Assembly: GCF_030817355.1 (NCBI RefSeq)
Contig: NZ_JAUSZH010000001.1
Span: 8,035,001-8,099,000 of the forward strand
Direction: 5' to 3'
DNA: 64,000 nt
From: Streptomyces sp. V1I1
GTDB taxonomy: Bacteria; Actinomycetota; Actinomycetes; Streptomycetales; Streptomycetaceae
Part shown: piece after piece, positions 43,384 through 52,981 of the stretch
Position numbering within the stretch: position 1 is the stretch's first letter
How the letters are laid out: the number at the start of each line of letters is the position of its first letter
The notes under the pieces: generated by a model
What the model was told of the DNA's origin: nothing
Databases searched by the model: none
The model's input: the letters and a program-made list of their open reading frames with translations, nothing else
Program-made: the position numbers and the translations under genes

Positions 43384-44257
43384 CGAATCCCGACGTTCCG
43401 CAGCTCGTTGATGGCGCTCTTCTGGCTACCAAGAAGCGGCGCGGCGCGCCTGGACCTGCCGCTTCCTGCCAATCGGGAGGCCGAGATCACCCTGCACACG
43501 TCGCTCTACAACGAATGGCGTCAGGGTTGCCCTTCAGACCGATGTACCGCGGCCCCGAACCATGAGTATGAACAGCCAGTGGTTTCCCTGGCTCGGTGTG
43601 CTCGGGGTGACTCAGGACCTTGCTGACGATCAGGCTCGGCCGAATATGAGTACGTCAGGACGAGCAAGCTGAGTACATCGTTCGATTCGCGCCCGCGCCG
43701 CTGCTGATCGAATGAGCACCATGATTCCTGAGGCACCGCGGAAGATCCGCTTGCAGCACGTCACCACCACCGGCTGGGCCTTGGCCTCGGCCCTGCTCCC
43801 GCTGGTGGCCGGCGTACTGCTGGCCAAGACGATGGCCGCGGATCCGCTCACGCCGGTCAATGCGATGATCACGCAGCGCGGGCAGCGTGTACGCATCTCA
43901 CCGTCGCAGTGGCGCAGTTGCGGCCAGGATGCGCTGCGCAGGGGAAAGGCCGCTGCTGCGCAGGTCGGCAATGCGCCCGGCGGCCGGCATGCCGAGTCCC
44001 ATACCTGGCGATGCCGGATGTCTCGTACGAGGTCCGTCCCAAGAACGGCACTGGGCTGCTTTTGTGGTTGCACTGCCGGGAGGCCCCCGGGACCGCCGAT
44101 ACGTTGATCAGGCATGCCGTTTCAGCGCTCGCGCGGCCTGCTCAGCGTTCCACTTTGCCCGGCTCTGTCCCAGGGGCTGGAAGCCCTGCCGGACCGTCAC
44201 CTCCTCGCCACCGCAAGGGCGTTGGAGGCGCGCAGGATTCTCGGGAGAGCGGCTGCA
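43384..44257. other. Gene debris, no intact gene
   Basis: Contains an open frame from 43712 whose first 50 residues look like a membrane protein start (MIPEAPRKIRLQH, then WALASALLPLVAGVLLAKTM) but soon lose coding character, and several frames that read as protein for 20-40 residues only. No family could be assigned. Probably a recombination scar region. Confidence 0.4.
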
Positions 44258-44450
44258 GAGGTATGTACGGGCCGATCTGCCCGCACACGGCCTGTTCGCC
44301 TACATCGCCGGGTTGGCGGACGAGCGGGACGAGCTGGGTCGCCGTTTGGTAGTCCGCAACGGTTATCACCAGCCGCGACACGGCCTGCCATCGGCGATTT
44401 CGTGCCCGCGCTGGAGCAGTTCCTCGGCAACTCGGCTCCGACTACGTCTA
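44258..44450 (+). pseudogene. IS256-type transposase remnant
   Basis: One frame gives RYVRADLPAHGLFAYIAGLA, DERDELGRRLVVRNGYHQPR, matching the N-terminal part of IS256/mutator-type transposases. An adjacent frame then gives FVPALEQFLGNSAP, which belongs about 60 residues further on, so a segment is deleted. No catalytic domain remains. Confidence 0.65.
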
Positions 44451-45207
44451 CGTATGAGCCGACGGCGTCGACTGTCCTCCTCAGGGAGGGGCTGGAGATC
44501 TGTAGCGCCGGGTTGTCGACCGGCCACGTCGGCCGCGGCGCGAGCTCTTGCTGCCGGAGTTTGCTCGCGGGGGGCTGCCGGTGCCGGTCGCGCTGTGCTG
44601 CGGCAGTGCGTCGGGAGCGCGGGCAAGTTCTTCCCATGTTCGGCACGGCTGCCGCGTGGCTCGACGACGCCGGGGATGTGCCGCTAGTCGTCTCGGTGAA
44701 CGGCTGGGAGGCACCGGTGCGGTGGATCCAGCCCATTTCCGGCTACCCCTCAGGCAGGCGTACCCAGAGGCCGGTCGGCTCGTAGGGGACCCGTCGGCGG
44801 CCCAGGACGTTCACCTCGAGCGCCCGTCGCCGGGCGTCGGTGGTTGGTGTCGGTGTCGGTGGGCTTCCTGGAGGGAGGCAGTCGCGGTGCCGGTGCCTCG
44901 GCTGCGGCCCGGGGACGGTGACGGGACGTGAGTGGTGGGTGGCCGGCTGTGGGGTCGGGGTTGGTTTTGATCAAGCAGTTGTGTGGGTCAGTGGATAGAA
45001 TTTGGGTGTGGGTGAGTGGCCTGTCGGTTCGGCTGCGCCGGGGTGTGTCTTCGGGGCCGGTTCGGGTTGCGTCGCGATGGGTTCGAGTGGACACCGCGGG
45101 GTGGGTGTGTGGGGTGTCGGGCCGGGGAGGGTCGTCTGCTTCGGTGGCCCGGTTGGTGGGCCGTGTGTCTGTCGCGTGGCTGTCGCACGGATGGGTGATG
45201 GTGGCGT
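44451..45207. other. Debris and presumed kinase promoter region
   Basis: About 750 bases. A frame near 44615-44780 reads coding-like (VLPMFGTAAAWLDDAGDVPL, then VVSVNGWEAP) and may be the tail of a lost gene. The last 300 bases before the kinase are GT-rich on the plus strand, unusual in strand composition, with TAGAAT near 44994 as a possible -10. No intact gene. Confidence 0.35.
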
Positions 45208-46221
45208 GTGATGGGTACGGCGTCGGATGGGATGGATCTGTATTCGGGTCGGGCTTCAGGTCTGATCGGGGCGCAGATTGCGGGTTACCGGGTGGAGCGT
45301 GAGATCGGTCGCGGGGGTATGGCCGTTGTGTACTGTGCAAGGGATTTGCGTCTGGACCGTACGGTTGCGCTGAAGCTGCTTGCCCCGGAGCTGGCCCGCA
45401 ATGACACCTTCCGTCGCCGTTTCACACACGAGTCGCGTGTGGCTGCTGCGATCGACCATCCTCATATTGTGCCGATCTTTGAGGCCGGTGAGATGGATGG
45501 TGTCTTGTATATCGCCATGCGTTATGTCTCGGGGCTGGATCTGCGGGCTTTGCTCGACCGGGACGGTCCGTTGCCGGTTGCGACTGCGCTGCGTATCGCC
45601 GCTCAGGTGGCGTCGGCACTTGATGCGGCCCATGAACATGACTTGGTGCACCGGGATGTCAAGCCCGGCAATATTCTGGTTGCCCGGGGCACTGACAGTG
45701 ATCACCCTGAGCATGTCTATCTCACGGATTTCGGGCTGACTAAGAAGTCGCTGTCGCTGACCGGGTTCACTGAGGTGGGCGAGTTCGTCGGCACGCTCGA
45801 CTATGTGGCACCGGAGCAGATTTCGGGCCGCCCAGTGGATGGCAGGTGCGATCTGTACAGCCTTGCCTGCGTCGTCTACGAAACCCTCGCGGGTGGGCCG
45901 CCTTTCGAGCGGGATGAGGACATGGCGCTGCTGTGGGCGCATCAGTACGATCAGCCGCCTGCCCTGAGCGAGAGACGGCCGGGGCTCGCGGCGGCGGCGG
46001 ACGGCGTTCTGGCAAAGGCCCTGGCGAAGGTTCCCGCGGACCGTTACGGCTCCTGCCTGGAGTTCGTGGCGGCTCTGCGTGCCACTGCGAGCGGTGTCGG
46101 CAAGGGTTCGCATCCGGCGACACAGGTGGACCCCGGGGTTGTGGCAGCCGCGCGGCACCCCGGGCCGGCCCCGGATCCGCCTGTCTGGGCCCGGCCGGTC
46201 TTTGGCCGTCCGCCCGGTTAG
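45208..46221 (+). CDS. Soluble Hanks-type Ser/Thr protein kinase
   Basis: 337 residues. Complete kinase core: Gly loop GRGGMAVVY (34-42), VALK Lys56, catalytic loop LVHRDVKPGNIL, DFG in LTDFGLTK, APE in YVAPEQISG. It lacks a membrane helix or PASTA repeats, so it is cytoplasmic. The C-terminal 45 residues are Pro/Ala rich and end where a truncated SDR gene begins, so its natural tail may have been removed. Codon use is less GC-biased (many T-ending codons) than in neighbours. Substrate unknown. Confidence 0.92.
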   Translation: MMGTASDGMDLYSGRASGLIGAQIAGYRVEREIGRGGMAVVYCARDLRLDRTVALKLLAPELARNDTFRRRFTHESRVAAAIDHPHIVPIFEAGEMDGVLYIAMRYVSGLDLRALLDRDGPLPVATALRIAAQVASALDAAHEHDLVHRDVKPGNILVARGTDSDHPEHVYLTDFGLTKKSLSLTGFTEVGEFVGTLDYVAPEQISGRPVDGRCDLYSLACVVYETLAGGPPFERDEDMALLWAHQYDQPPALSERRPGLAAAADGVLAKALAKVPADRYGSCLEFVAALRATASGVGKGSHPATQVDPGVVAAARHPGPAPDPPVWARPVFGRPPG

Positions 46222-46896
46222 ATGCTCGGCTTCGAGACCGCTCGCCGACTCATTGCCGCGGGCCACACCGTCTACGTCGGAAGCCGGGACGCCGAACGCG
46301 GCCGCCGGGCCGCCGTGCGGCTGGGCGCGCGGGCAGTCCAGCTCGATGTCACCGACGATGTTTCGGCGGAGGCCGCGGCGAAGGCCATCGAGGCCGGGGG
46401 AGGGCTGGACGTACTGATCAATAACGCGGGCGTCGAGGGACGGGACGCCGACAACAACTTGATGGGCGCCGCGGAAGTGATCGCCGACACGATGCGGCAC
46501 ACGTTCGAGACGAACGTCTTCGGCACGGTGCGCGTCACTCGCGCGTTTCTCCCGATGCTTTAGCGCTCCGCCGCCCCGGTTGTGGTCAATCTCAGCAGCG
46601 GCCTTGCCTCGCTGACCCGGGTCAGCGACGCGGACACCCCGACGTACGCCTACCCGGGTGTCGCCTACCCGGCGTCGAAGACCGCGGTCAACATGATCAT
46701 CGTGCAGTACGCGAAGGCGTTCCCGAACATGCGGATCAACGCGGTGGAACCCGGCTTCACCAAGACCGACCTCAACGGCAACACCGGCGTCCAGACCGTC
46801 GAGCAGGGCGTCGAGATCATCGCGCCCATGGCGCAGGTGGGCCCCGATGGCCCCACCGGAGGCTACTTCGACACCGAAGGCGCCCTTTCCTGGTAA
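46222..46896 (+). pseudogene. Short-chain dehydrogenase, 5' truncated with an internal stop
   Basis: Begins directly after the kinase stop at LGFETARRLIAAGHTVYVG, missing the first strand and most of the TGxxxGxG cofactor loop. NNAG is intact (VLINNAGVEG). TAG at 46561-46563 interrupts after RAFLPML, and the frame continues PVVVNLSSGLASL, catalytic YPASK-type YPGVAYPASKTAV and NAVEPGFTKTDLN. One substitution and one truncation make it non-functional. Confidence 0.88.
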
Positions 46897-46998
46897 TCCG
46901 AACGGGCGCCATCAGATGCAAGGGTCCACGCCCACCCCGCCGGCATCGACGGGCTGGGCGTAGAACCCTCGACCCGCCAAAGAATCAGGAGCATTGAC

Positions 46999-47868
46999 AT
47001 GGCAGTGCAGTCACTTCCCGGCGGAACGTTCACCATGGCTGAGGACCTGACGGTCTCCCGCATGGGATACGGCGCGATGCAGCTGGCCGGCCCGCGCGTG
47101 TTCGGGCCGCCGGCCGACCGCGACGCCGCCCTGGCCGTCCTGCGCGGGGCGATCGAGCGGGGGATCACGCACATCGACACCGCCGACTTCTACGGCCCGC
47201 ACATCACCAATCAGATCATCAAGGAAGCCCTGCACCCTTACGCGGGCGACCTGCGCATCGTGACCAAGGTCGGAGCCCTGCGGGACGCTGAGGGAGGCTG
47301 GCCCAAGGCGCTGTCCCGCGAGGAGCTGCGCCAGGCCGTCCACGCCAACCTTGAGAACCTCGGCCTCGACGCACTCGACGTCGTCAACCTCCGGATCGGT
47401 GGGTTCGACACCCCCGAGCCGGGTTCGATCGCCGAACCGTTCACCGCGCTCGCGGAGATGCGGCAGGAGGGCCTGATCAAGCATCTCGGTGTCAGCACTG
47501 TCTCCGCCGAGCAGATCAAGGAGGCTCAGTCCATCGCGCCGATCGTGTGCGTGCAGAACTTTTACAACCTCGCGCACCGCGCCGACGACGAGCTGATCGA
47601 CTCCCTGGCCGAGCAGGGCATCGCCTACGTGCCCTACTTCCCGCTCGGCGGCTTCTCCCCGCTGCAGTCGGACACTCTGCACTCGGTCGCCACCCGTATG
47701 GAGACCACTCCGACCGCCGTCGCCCTGGCATGGCTGCTGCAGCGTTCCCCGAACATCCTGCTGATCCCCGGCACCTCCTCGGTGGCACACCTGCGCGACA
47801 ACATTGCCGCTGCTGCGCTGCCCCTTCCCCAGAAGGAGCTGGCCGAGCTGAACGGGATCACCTCGTGA
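46999..47868 (+). CDS. Aldo/keto reductase
   Basis: 289 residues. TIM-barrel AKR with ITHIDTADFYGPHITNQIIK (catalytic Asp and Tyr), IVTKVG (Lys) and the NADPH-binding end LLIPGTSSVAHLRDNIAA. The usual catalytic His after strand 4 is replaced (VVNLRIGG), as in the YdbC-like branch. It would reduce aldehydes or ketones with NADPH. Its stop overlaps the GTG start of a truncated dehydrogenase (GTGA), showing a former operon. Confidence 0.9.
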   Translation: MAVQSLPGGTFTMAEDLTVSRMGYGAMQLAGPRVFGPPADRDAALAVLRGAIERGITHIDTADFYGPHITNQIIKEALHPYAGDLRIVTKVGALRDAEGGWPKALSREELRQAVHANLENLGLDALDVVNLRIGGFDTPEPGSIAEPFTALAEMRQEGLIKHLGVSTVSAEQIKEAQSIAPIVCVQNFYNLAHRADDELIDSLAEQGIAYVPYFPLGGFSPLQSDTLHSVATRMETTPTAVALAWLLQRSPNILLIPGTSSVAHLRDNIAAAALPLPQKELAELNGITS

Positions 47869-47965
47869 GCGCCGGAACCACCTTGCCCACCGTCGGGTTC
47901 ATCGGACTGGGCGACCGGGGGCTGCCGATGGCGACCGCCATCGCCGAGCGCCGATGTAGCGGACG
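47865..47965 (+). pseudogene. 3-hydroxyisobutyrate dehydrogenase-like N-terminal remnant
   Basis: GTG 47865 overlaps the aldo/keto reductase stop. The frame gives TVGFIGLGDRGLPMATAIAE, the NAD(P)-binding Rossmann start of 6PGDH/HIBADH enzymes, then loses homology after about 32 residues. Only the fingerprint survives. Confidence 0.7.
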
Positions 47966-48090
47966 AGTGCGAGCAGCCTCCGCGGCCAACCGTAGACGCA
48001 GGCTCACCCGCGCAACGCGGCCTTGCCGCGCCTCGTATGCTCGCCCTCCGGCCCCGCATCGGCGCCGGGCCAGGGGAAGGGGGTGGGGTG

Positions 48091-48355
48091 ATGTGGGACG
48101 GGGCCGAGTTGTGGCTGCGTAAGGCCTGTGGGTTTCTGCTGACGGGTGTGCTCATGAACGGGTGTGCTCATGACGGGATACGCGTTCGCTCGTGAGCGGT
48201 GGTGGCTGCCATGGCGCGTGATGGCCATCCTCGCCGGCATCGGGGCAGTAGTGGGGTGCGGGGTCGAGACGTGGAAGCTGATCCGCAGTCGGGAATCGGC
48301 CAAGACGGCATTGGACCGCCTGGAGGCAGCCGAGCGTGGGGAAAGCGTGTCGTGA
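48091..48355 (+). pseudogene. Small membrane protein split by a 16-bp tandem duplication
   Basis: ATG 48091 opens MWDGAELWLRKACGFLLTGV and, as it stands, ends early after the duplication. Removing one copy of the 16-base unit joins it to the second frame: MTGYAFARERWWLPW, a membrane segment VMAILAGIGAVVGCGV, and a charged tail (SAKTALDRLEAAERGE), about 82 residues in all. The internal ATG at 48170 could still start a 61-residue version. Confidence 0.6.
48142..48173 (+). repeat. Perfect 16-bp tandem duplication
   Basis: ACGGGTGTGCTCATGA occurs twice in a row (48142-48157 and 48158-48173) inside the small membrane protein gene. Since 16 is not a multiple of three it shifts the frame. Could be slippage, and could revert. 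Confidence 0.9.
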
Positions 48356-48586
48356 AGGCCTGTCAGTTTTGGACTGCTGTCGGCCCCCTGGGCCCCTCGA
48401 CTGTTGCCAGTGCAACCGCAGGTGGGAGGCGCGAACGGTCGGCAATGACCTTATGTGCTCGGCTGTGGCCCGGTCTATGCGCGCAGGTATCACTTAGGAT
48501 CGGTCGCTTATGCGGTGGCGTCCCTGAGCGACAGCGCCTTCTCGAGCAGCGGGGACCGCACTGTCGATGCATGGGGGAGGCAAGTC

Positions 48587-49597
48587 GTGGACGCGGTACG
48601 CAGGGTTGTCACACGGGATGATCTGGAAGGCGTCGCGCGTGCAGCTCTGGGCACCGAACATCGCCTCGTGGGCGTATCGCGACTCCGGGGTGGAAGTAAG
48701 AAGGGCGTGTACCGCCTCACTTTGGACGATGAATCCACCGCGATCGTCTACATCTGGGACGACGCCGAGAACTATTGGCCCACCATGCAGGCCGACGACG
48801 CCGACAACCACGCGGATCCGTTCTCGCCCGCCTCTGGCATCGAACTCTTCGAGGCCGCCCACCGGCATCTGGACACCCTCGGAATCCGCACGCCCCGGAT
48901 CCGGCTGACAGACCGAAGCAAGAGCCACTACCCGGCGGACGTCGCCGTGGTCGAGGACGTGCCCGGCGACAACTTGGAAGCACTGCTCCGCCAGGAGCCG
49001 CGCAGCGTGGGACCGACCATGGCGCGACTCGCCGAGGCACTCGGTGCGATGCAGCGGCACCAGGGTCCACGCTTCGGCAAAGTCGCCCTGATCGACAAGG
49101 ATGGCGCCTCTGAGGGCAGCTCATGTGAGCAGGTCGTCCTGGACCGCGCGCTCGACGACCTCACCGAAGCAGCGTCTCGCGACACGGGGATCACGCGTTC
49201 CCGCGACCAGCTGGAGACTGTAGTTCGCAAACTGGCTGCGGCTGTGCGCCCACGCTCGCAGTACGGGCTCATCCACGGCGAGCTCGGGCCGGATCACGTG
49301 CTGGTCGACCGGCGTGGGCAGCCGGTCCTCATCGACATCGAGGGACTGATGTTCTTCGATGTCGAGTGGGAGCACGCGTTCCTGCGACTGCGCTTCGGCG
49401 AGCACTACCGGTGGCTGGACCACAGTGACCTCGATGAACAGCGTCTGACGTTCTACACGCTGGCGATGCGCCTGTCTCTCGTCGCCGGACCACTGCGGCT
49501 CCTCGACGGCGACTTCCCCGACCGCGACTTCATGAGGGGAATCGTCGAGCACAACATCCAGGAGGCGCTCGCCTTCCTGCCCATGGGCGAACGCTAA
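48587..49597 (+). CDS. APH/choline-kinase-fold phosphotransferase-like protein
   Basis: 336 residues from GTG 48587, preceded by GGGGGAGG six bases away. The catalytic loop reads YGLIHGELGPDHVLVDRRG and the metal loop IDIEGLMFFDVEWEH. Compared with aminoglycoside phosphotransferases (HGDLxxxN and DFG-like D) the catalytic Asp is Glu, the Asn is His, and the second Asp-x-Gly is IEG. Either a divergent kinase using Glu/His for metal or a pseudokinase. N-terminal lobe includes RLRGGSKKGVYRL. Not evidently a resistance gene. Confidence 0.8.
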   Translation: MDAVRRVVTRDDLEGVARAALGTEHRLVGVSRLRGGSKKGVYRLTLDDESTAIVYIWDDAENYWPTMQADDADNHADPFSPASGIELFEAAHRHLDTLGIRTPRIRLTDRSKSHYPADVAVVEDVPGDNLEALLRQEPRSVGPTMARLAEALGAMQRHQGPRFGKVALIDKDGASEGSSCEQVVLDRALDDLTEAASRDTGITRSRDQLETVVRKLAAAVRPRSQYGLIHGELGPDHVLVDRRGQPVLIDIEGLMFFDVEWEHAFLRLRFGEHYRWLDHSDLDEQRLTFYTLAMRLSLVAGPLRLLDGDFPDRDFMRGIVEHNIQEALAFLPMGER

Positions 49598-49805
49598 ACC
49601 CCGTGCAATAGATCATCCAGTGCGGTTCCTCCCCCTCGGGTCCGACACGCAGTTGGAGCGCGCGTAGTACCGGCCGCATCCGGCGCCGGCACGAAGGCGG
49701 GCCTGGTACCACCGGGAAGGACGGCGGCGCGGCACGGTAGCCCACCTCGCCCCGGCTTCAACCGCGCCGGCGGCGCTCATGAACCGGCGCGGGCCTGCAC
49801 GCGGC

Positions 49806-50234
49806 TCACGACGCGCGCCAGCCGCTCCAGCGCAGGACCGAGACTTCGACCACCGGTCCGCCGGGTGGCCGGTCGGCATACTGCTGGTATTTCGCCGTGA
49901 GCAGCCGGATGCAGCGGGCGGCCTCGGGGGACTGGTCCGGTGACGGGAGTACTCGGGCTTCGCCTTCGGCCCGGGCCCACCACAGGCGGTCCCAGTCCTC
50001 CTCGTAGTGGTCGGTGAGCAGGCAGACTGACGGGTTGGCGGCGATGTTGGCGAGGCGTTTGAGTCGCGTCGTCCGCTTCGGTTTGTGGTCCACGGCCAGC
50101 ATTACCGTGTCGCCGTCCAGGGCGAACACCACCGGCACCAGGTGCGGGCGGGCCGTCGTGTCCGCCGTGGCGAGGCGGGCGATGCGCGCCGCGGCGAACC
50201 GCTCCCGTGCCTCAGCGCTCGTCAGAGCGGGCAT
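49806..50234 (-). CDS. PPOX-class F420-dependent oxidoreductase (split-barrel)
   Basis: 142 residues from ATG 50234, with AAGGAG four bases before it. ARIARLATADTTARPHLVPV, VFALDGDTVMLAVDHKPKRT and the later DWDRLWWARAEGEARVL fit the split beta-barrel flavin/F420-binding family (TIGR03668-like). Substrate unknown. The next gene upstream on the same strand is an LLM-type F420 enzyme, suggesting linked F420 chemistry. Confidence 0.85.
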   Translation of the reverse strand: MPALTSAEARERFAAARIARLATADTTARPHLVPVVFALDGDTVMLAVDHKPKRTTRLKRLANIAANPSVCLLTDHYEEDWDRLWWARAEGEARVLPSPDQSPEAARCIRLLTAKYQQYADRPPGGPVVEVSVLRWSGWRAS

Positions 50235-50323
50235 CGCACTCCTTTCGGCAGTCACTGCGGTTATGGCCGTTACGGATTTTTCGGATCGGTCCCACATTCC
50301 GGGGCGCAGCGGTCTCCGGCGTC

Positions 50324-51147
50324 TCAGCGGTACCGGGCAGCGACTTGGGCCAGCCGGTCCAGGTACTCCAGCGACTCCCGTTCGGGGATCCTCGGGACGT
50401 AGAACAGCAGCCGCTCAACCCTCAGTCGGCTGTAGCCCTCGATCTGCTCGGGATCGTCGGGAACCGCGTACACCGTCACCGGCACCTCTCGATCGGCAAG
50501 GGCGCGCAGCCGCTCGATCTTCGGACCGAGCTCCTGCGGCGGCAGGCTGTTGGCCAGCCACGCGTCTCCGAGCTGCGCCACCCGGTGGAACGCGCCCTCG
50601 CCGCCGCCGACGTAGATCGGCGGATGGGGCGCTGCACGGGCTTGGGCCAGGCGTAGACCGGATCGAAGTTCACGAACTCGCCGTGGAACTCGGCCTTTTC
50701 CGCGGTCCACAGCTCTCTGATGGCGCGCAGCCGCTCGTCGGTGAGCCGGCCGCGGGTGGAGGGGTCGGTGCCGTGGTTCCTCATCTCCTCACGGTTCCAG
50801 CCGACACCGACGCCGAAGATCACGCGGCCGCCCGAGATCAGATCGAGGGAGGCCACCTCCTTCGCCGTCATGATCGGGTCGCGCTGCGGGATGAGCGCGA
50901 TGCCGGTGCCCAGCAGCATCCGCTCGGTCACCACACCGATCGCGGTGAGGGCGACGAAGGGGGCAAGGGTGCGGTAGTACATCTCCGGCAGCTCACCACC
51001 GCCCGGGTAGGGCGTCTGGCGGTCTGCCGGGATGTGGGTGTGCTCGGCGATGAACAACGAGTCGAACGCACGATCCTCCAGTGCGGTTCCGAGCGATGTC
51101 GGGCTGATGCCCTGGTCGGTGATGAAGGTCGAGACTCCGAATTTCAC
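50324..51147 (-). pseudogene. LLM-class F420-dependent oxidoreductase, frameshifted
   Basis: GTG 51147 begins VKFGVSTFITDQGISP; the frame includes SLFIAEHTHIPADRQTPYPG, MTAKEVASLDLISGGRVIFG and VGVGWNREEMRNHG, diagnostic of luciferase-like F420 enzymes. Near 50630 the frame moves and continues PHPPIYVGGGEGAFHRVAQL to a stop at 50324. A single indel would restore a protein of about 275 residues. Could be a sequencing error or a recent mutation. Confidence 0.85.
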
Positions 51148-51654
51148 GACGGCTCCGTGGAGGGGCGAGGGGCGAGCACGGGAAAGGACGCGCGGCACAG
51201 AGGTGCTGACTACCCACCCCGGGCGATCCCGCTCCCATGACCACCCGGGAGAACCATCGCGGAGCACGTTTCCGGGCGGGGTGTGCCGCGACGCGGGGCG
51301 CACCCCGCGGTCGCAAGAACGCGCCGGGTTGCCGGTGGACGCGCGGCCCGGAACCTCGGCGTGGCGTCTCCCGCAGGGCGGTGCGCCGACGCCCGGGCGG
51401 GCCGAGGACCGGCACGTTCTCGGGTCCGGCGGCCCGGCATCCGCTCCTCGGACGGAAGCGGGACGGGAGTACGGCCGATCAGTGATGCCAGTCCAGGCCC
51501 ACAGTCTCCAGCTCGGAGTCAACCCTGGCCCTATTCCTCTGGAAGAGGGACGGACCGCGTACGAAGTGATTTGGGCCCGGGTTGACGGAATGATCAAAGC
51601 GAAAACCTTGAGGCAAGCCCTGGGTTGCGCTGCGACACCCGAGAGAAGGCCCCC
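51148..51654. other. Intergenic, no gene seen
   Basis: About 500 bases of divergent promoter region between the F420 enzyme and a four-helix protein. Very GC-rich upstream part; no convincing gene or motif. Confidence 0.35.
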
Positions 51655-52146
51655 GTGCACCGCAAAGCTCTGAGCATCTACCTGAACGACCACCTTGCCG
51701 GCGCCACGTCAGGAGTGGAACTTTCCCGGCGGATCGCACGGGCGCACCACTCGTCGGCCCGCGCCGGAGAGATGCGGCGCGTGGCCGAGGACATCGCCCA
51801 GGACCGCCAGACCCTCCTCGAAGTGATGGATTCGCTCGAGGTCACCCCTCGTCGGTACAAGATCTACGGGGGCTGGGCCGCGGAGAAAGTCGCACGGCTC
51901 AAGCCCAACGGCCGCGTCGTCCGCCGCTCGGGACTGAGTACTCTCATCGAGCTGGAAACCCTGCGGTTGGGCATCCAGGGCAAACACCAACTGTGGCGGG
52001 CACTGATGCACGTAGCCTCGGAGTCGGACCACTTGGACACATCACGGCTCCAAGGACTCATGGACCGGGCCACGAATCAGATGGCAACCATGGACAGCCT
52101 GCACGACGCCGCGGCCAGAGCGGTCCTGAGCCGAGGCGGCGGCTGA
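51655..52146 (+). CDS. Hypothetical helical protein, ferritin-like
   Basis: 163 residues from GTG 51655 after GAGAGAAGG. It is almost entirely helical: LSIYLNDHLAGATSGVELSR, AEDIAQDRQTLLEVMDSLEV, KVARLKPNGRVVRRSGLSTL, with four predicted long helices, and may form a ferritin-like bundle, though the paired ExxH metal motifs are not evident. Seen in many actinomycetes without known function. Confidence 0.65.
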   Translation: MHRKALSIYLNDHLAGATSGVELSRRIARAHHSSARAGEMRRVAEDIAQDRQTLLEVMDSLEVTPRRYKIYGGWAAEKVARLKPNGRVVRRSGLSTLIELETLRLGIQGKHQLWRALMHVASESDHLDTSRLQGLMDRATNQMATMDSLHDAAARAVLSRGGG

Positions 52147-52149
52147 CGC

Positions 52150-52581
52150 GAGCCGAGCGTTCGGACGCGTCGGCGGTTCGTGAAGGGATGGGACAGCAGG
52201 CACTTTCGGCGCACACGGTCAGGTCGTCGCAGCCCGCCCACGGCCGCGATCAGGGCGGCGCGGATGGTGGTCAAGTCCGCGATCTTCGCATCGACCTCGG
52301 CGAGCTTCGCGGCCGCGCGCTCGTGCAGCCCGGTTACCGGGCGGCCGTGGCGGTGTCGGCCGGTCGCCAGCAGCTCGGCGACCTCATCCAGGGAGAAGCC
52401 CCAGCCGCTGCGCCGCGATCACCCGTAGGACCATCACCGCCTCACCTCCTAGAGACGGTGGCCGCCAGCGCTGCGTTCCGGCTCGGGGAGCAGGCCGCGT
52501 CGCCCGTAGTAGCGCAGGGTCTGGATGTTCTACCCCGGCCGCTCCGGCGACCTGCCGCTACGCAAGCACATCGGTGCTCAT
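52150..52581 (-). pseudogene. MerR-family metal regulator, multiply disrupted
   Basis: ATG 52581 overlaps the stop of the upstream gene (ATGA) but TAG follows after six codons. Pieces in different frames read NIQTLRYYGRRGLLPEPERS (wing of MerR), LGFSLDEVAELLATGRHRHG, AAAKLAEVDAKIADLTTIRA and the metal-binding tail GCDDLTVCAESACCPIP. At least three frame breaks or stops. The tail Cys pattern is that of mercury/cation-sensing MerR proteins. Confidence 0.8.
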
Positions 52582-52904
52582 GACGCGCTCCCTGCTGTCT
52601 CGGCTTGCGCGGCCATGGCCTCGACGACTGCGGCGTGCTCGCTCGGCGCCGCCACCTCCATAACCAGCGCGTTGTTGCCCTCGTGCCAGAAGGTGAAGGT
52701 GAAGAACCAGCAGCAGCCGGTCTCCCGCTGAGCCAGACCGCGCGCTTGCTCCTCCGCCGCCCCGTCCAGCACCAGCCGCACCCGGCCGTCCTCCACCCGC
52801 TCCACGCGCTGGAGGGCGTCCGCGAACAGCGCGTCGAACTCCGCCTCCCGCAGCGGCCGCTCCTCTGTGGGCAGCGTGCAGGCATCAGGGGCCCATGACG
52901 TCAT
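52578..52904 (-). CDS. Hypothetical protein coupled to a MerR regulator
   Basis: 108 residues: PDACTLPTEERPLREAEFDA, RVRLVLDG, and a conserved-looking ETGCCWFFTFTF with two adjacent Cys, then acidic helices. Translationally coupled (ATGA) to the MerR pseudogene, so likely part of the same metal-responsive unit; the Cys pair might bind metal. No named family. Confidence 0.65.
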   Translation of the reverse strand: MTSWAPDACTLPTEERPLREAEFDALFADALQRVERVEDGRVRLVLDGAAEEQARGLAQRETGCCWFFTFTFWHEGNNALVMEVAAPSEHAAVVEAMAAQAETAGSAS

Positions 52905-52949
52905 CGCGCATCCCCGCTTTCGTGATCGCCGCCCGTCCGGTGAAGCGGC

Positions 52950-52981
52950 TTGACTTCGACGGTAAACCTGTACCTAGGTAC
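52950..52981 (+). promoter_or_regulatory. MerR-type promoter with dyads
   Basis: TTGACT (52950-52955), a 19-base spacer, then TAGGTA as a possible -10. The long spacer and the dyads GGTA..TACC within it and GTACCTAGGTAC (52970-52981) are typical of promoters distorted and activated by MerR regulators. Direction would be rightward, although the metal gene lies to the left. Function inferred. Confidence 0.45.

Noticed and set aside
43563..43673. A 36-codon frame starting MSMNSQWFPWLG
   Set aside because: Short, no clear ribosome site, in a debris region; cannot be distinguished from chance.
45256..46500. A 414-codon minus-strand frame
   Set aside because: Antisense to the kinase and SDR; no recognisable motif.
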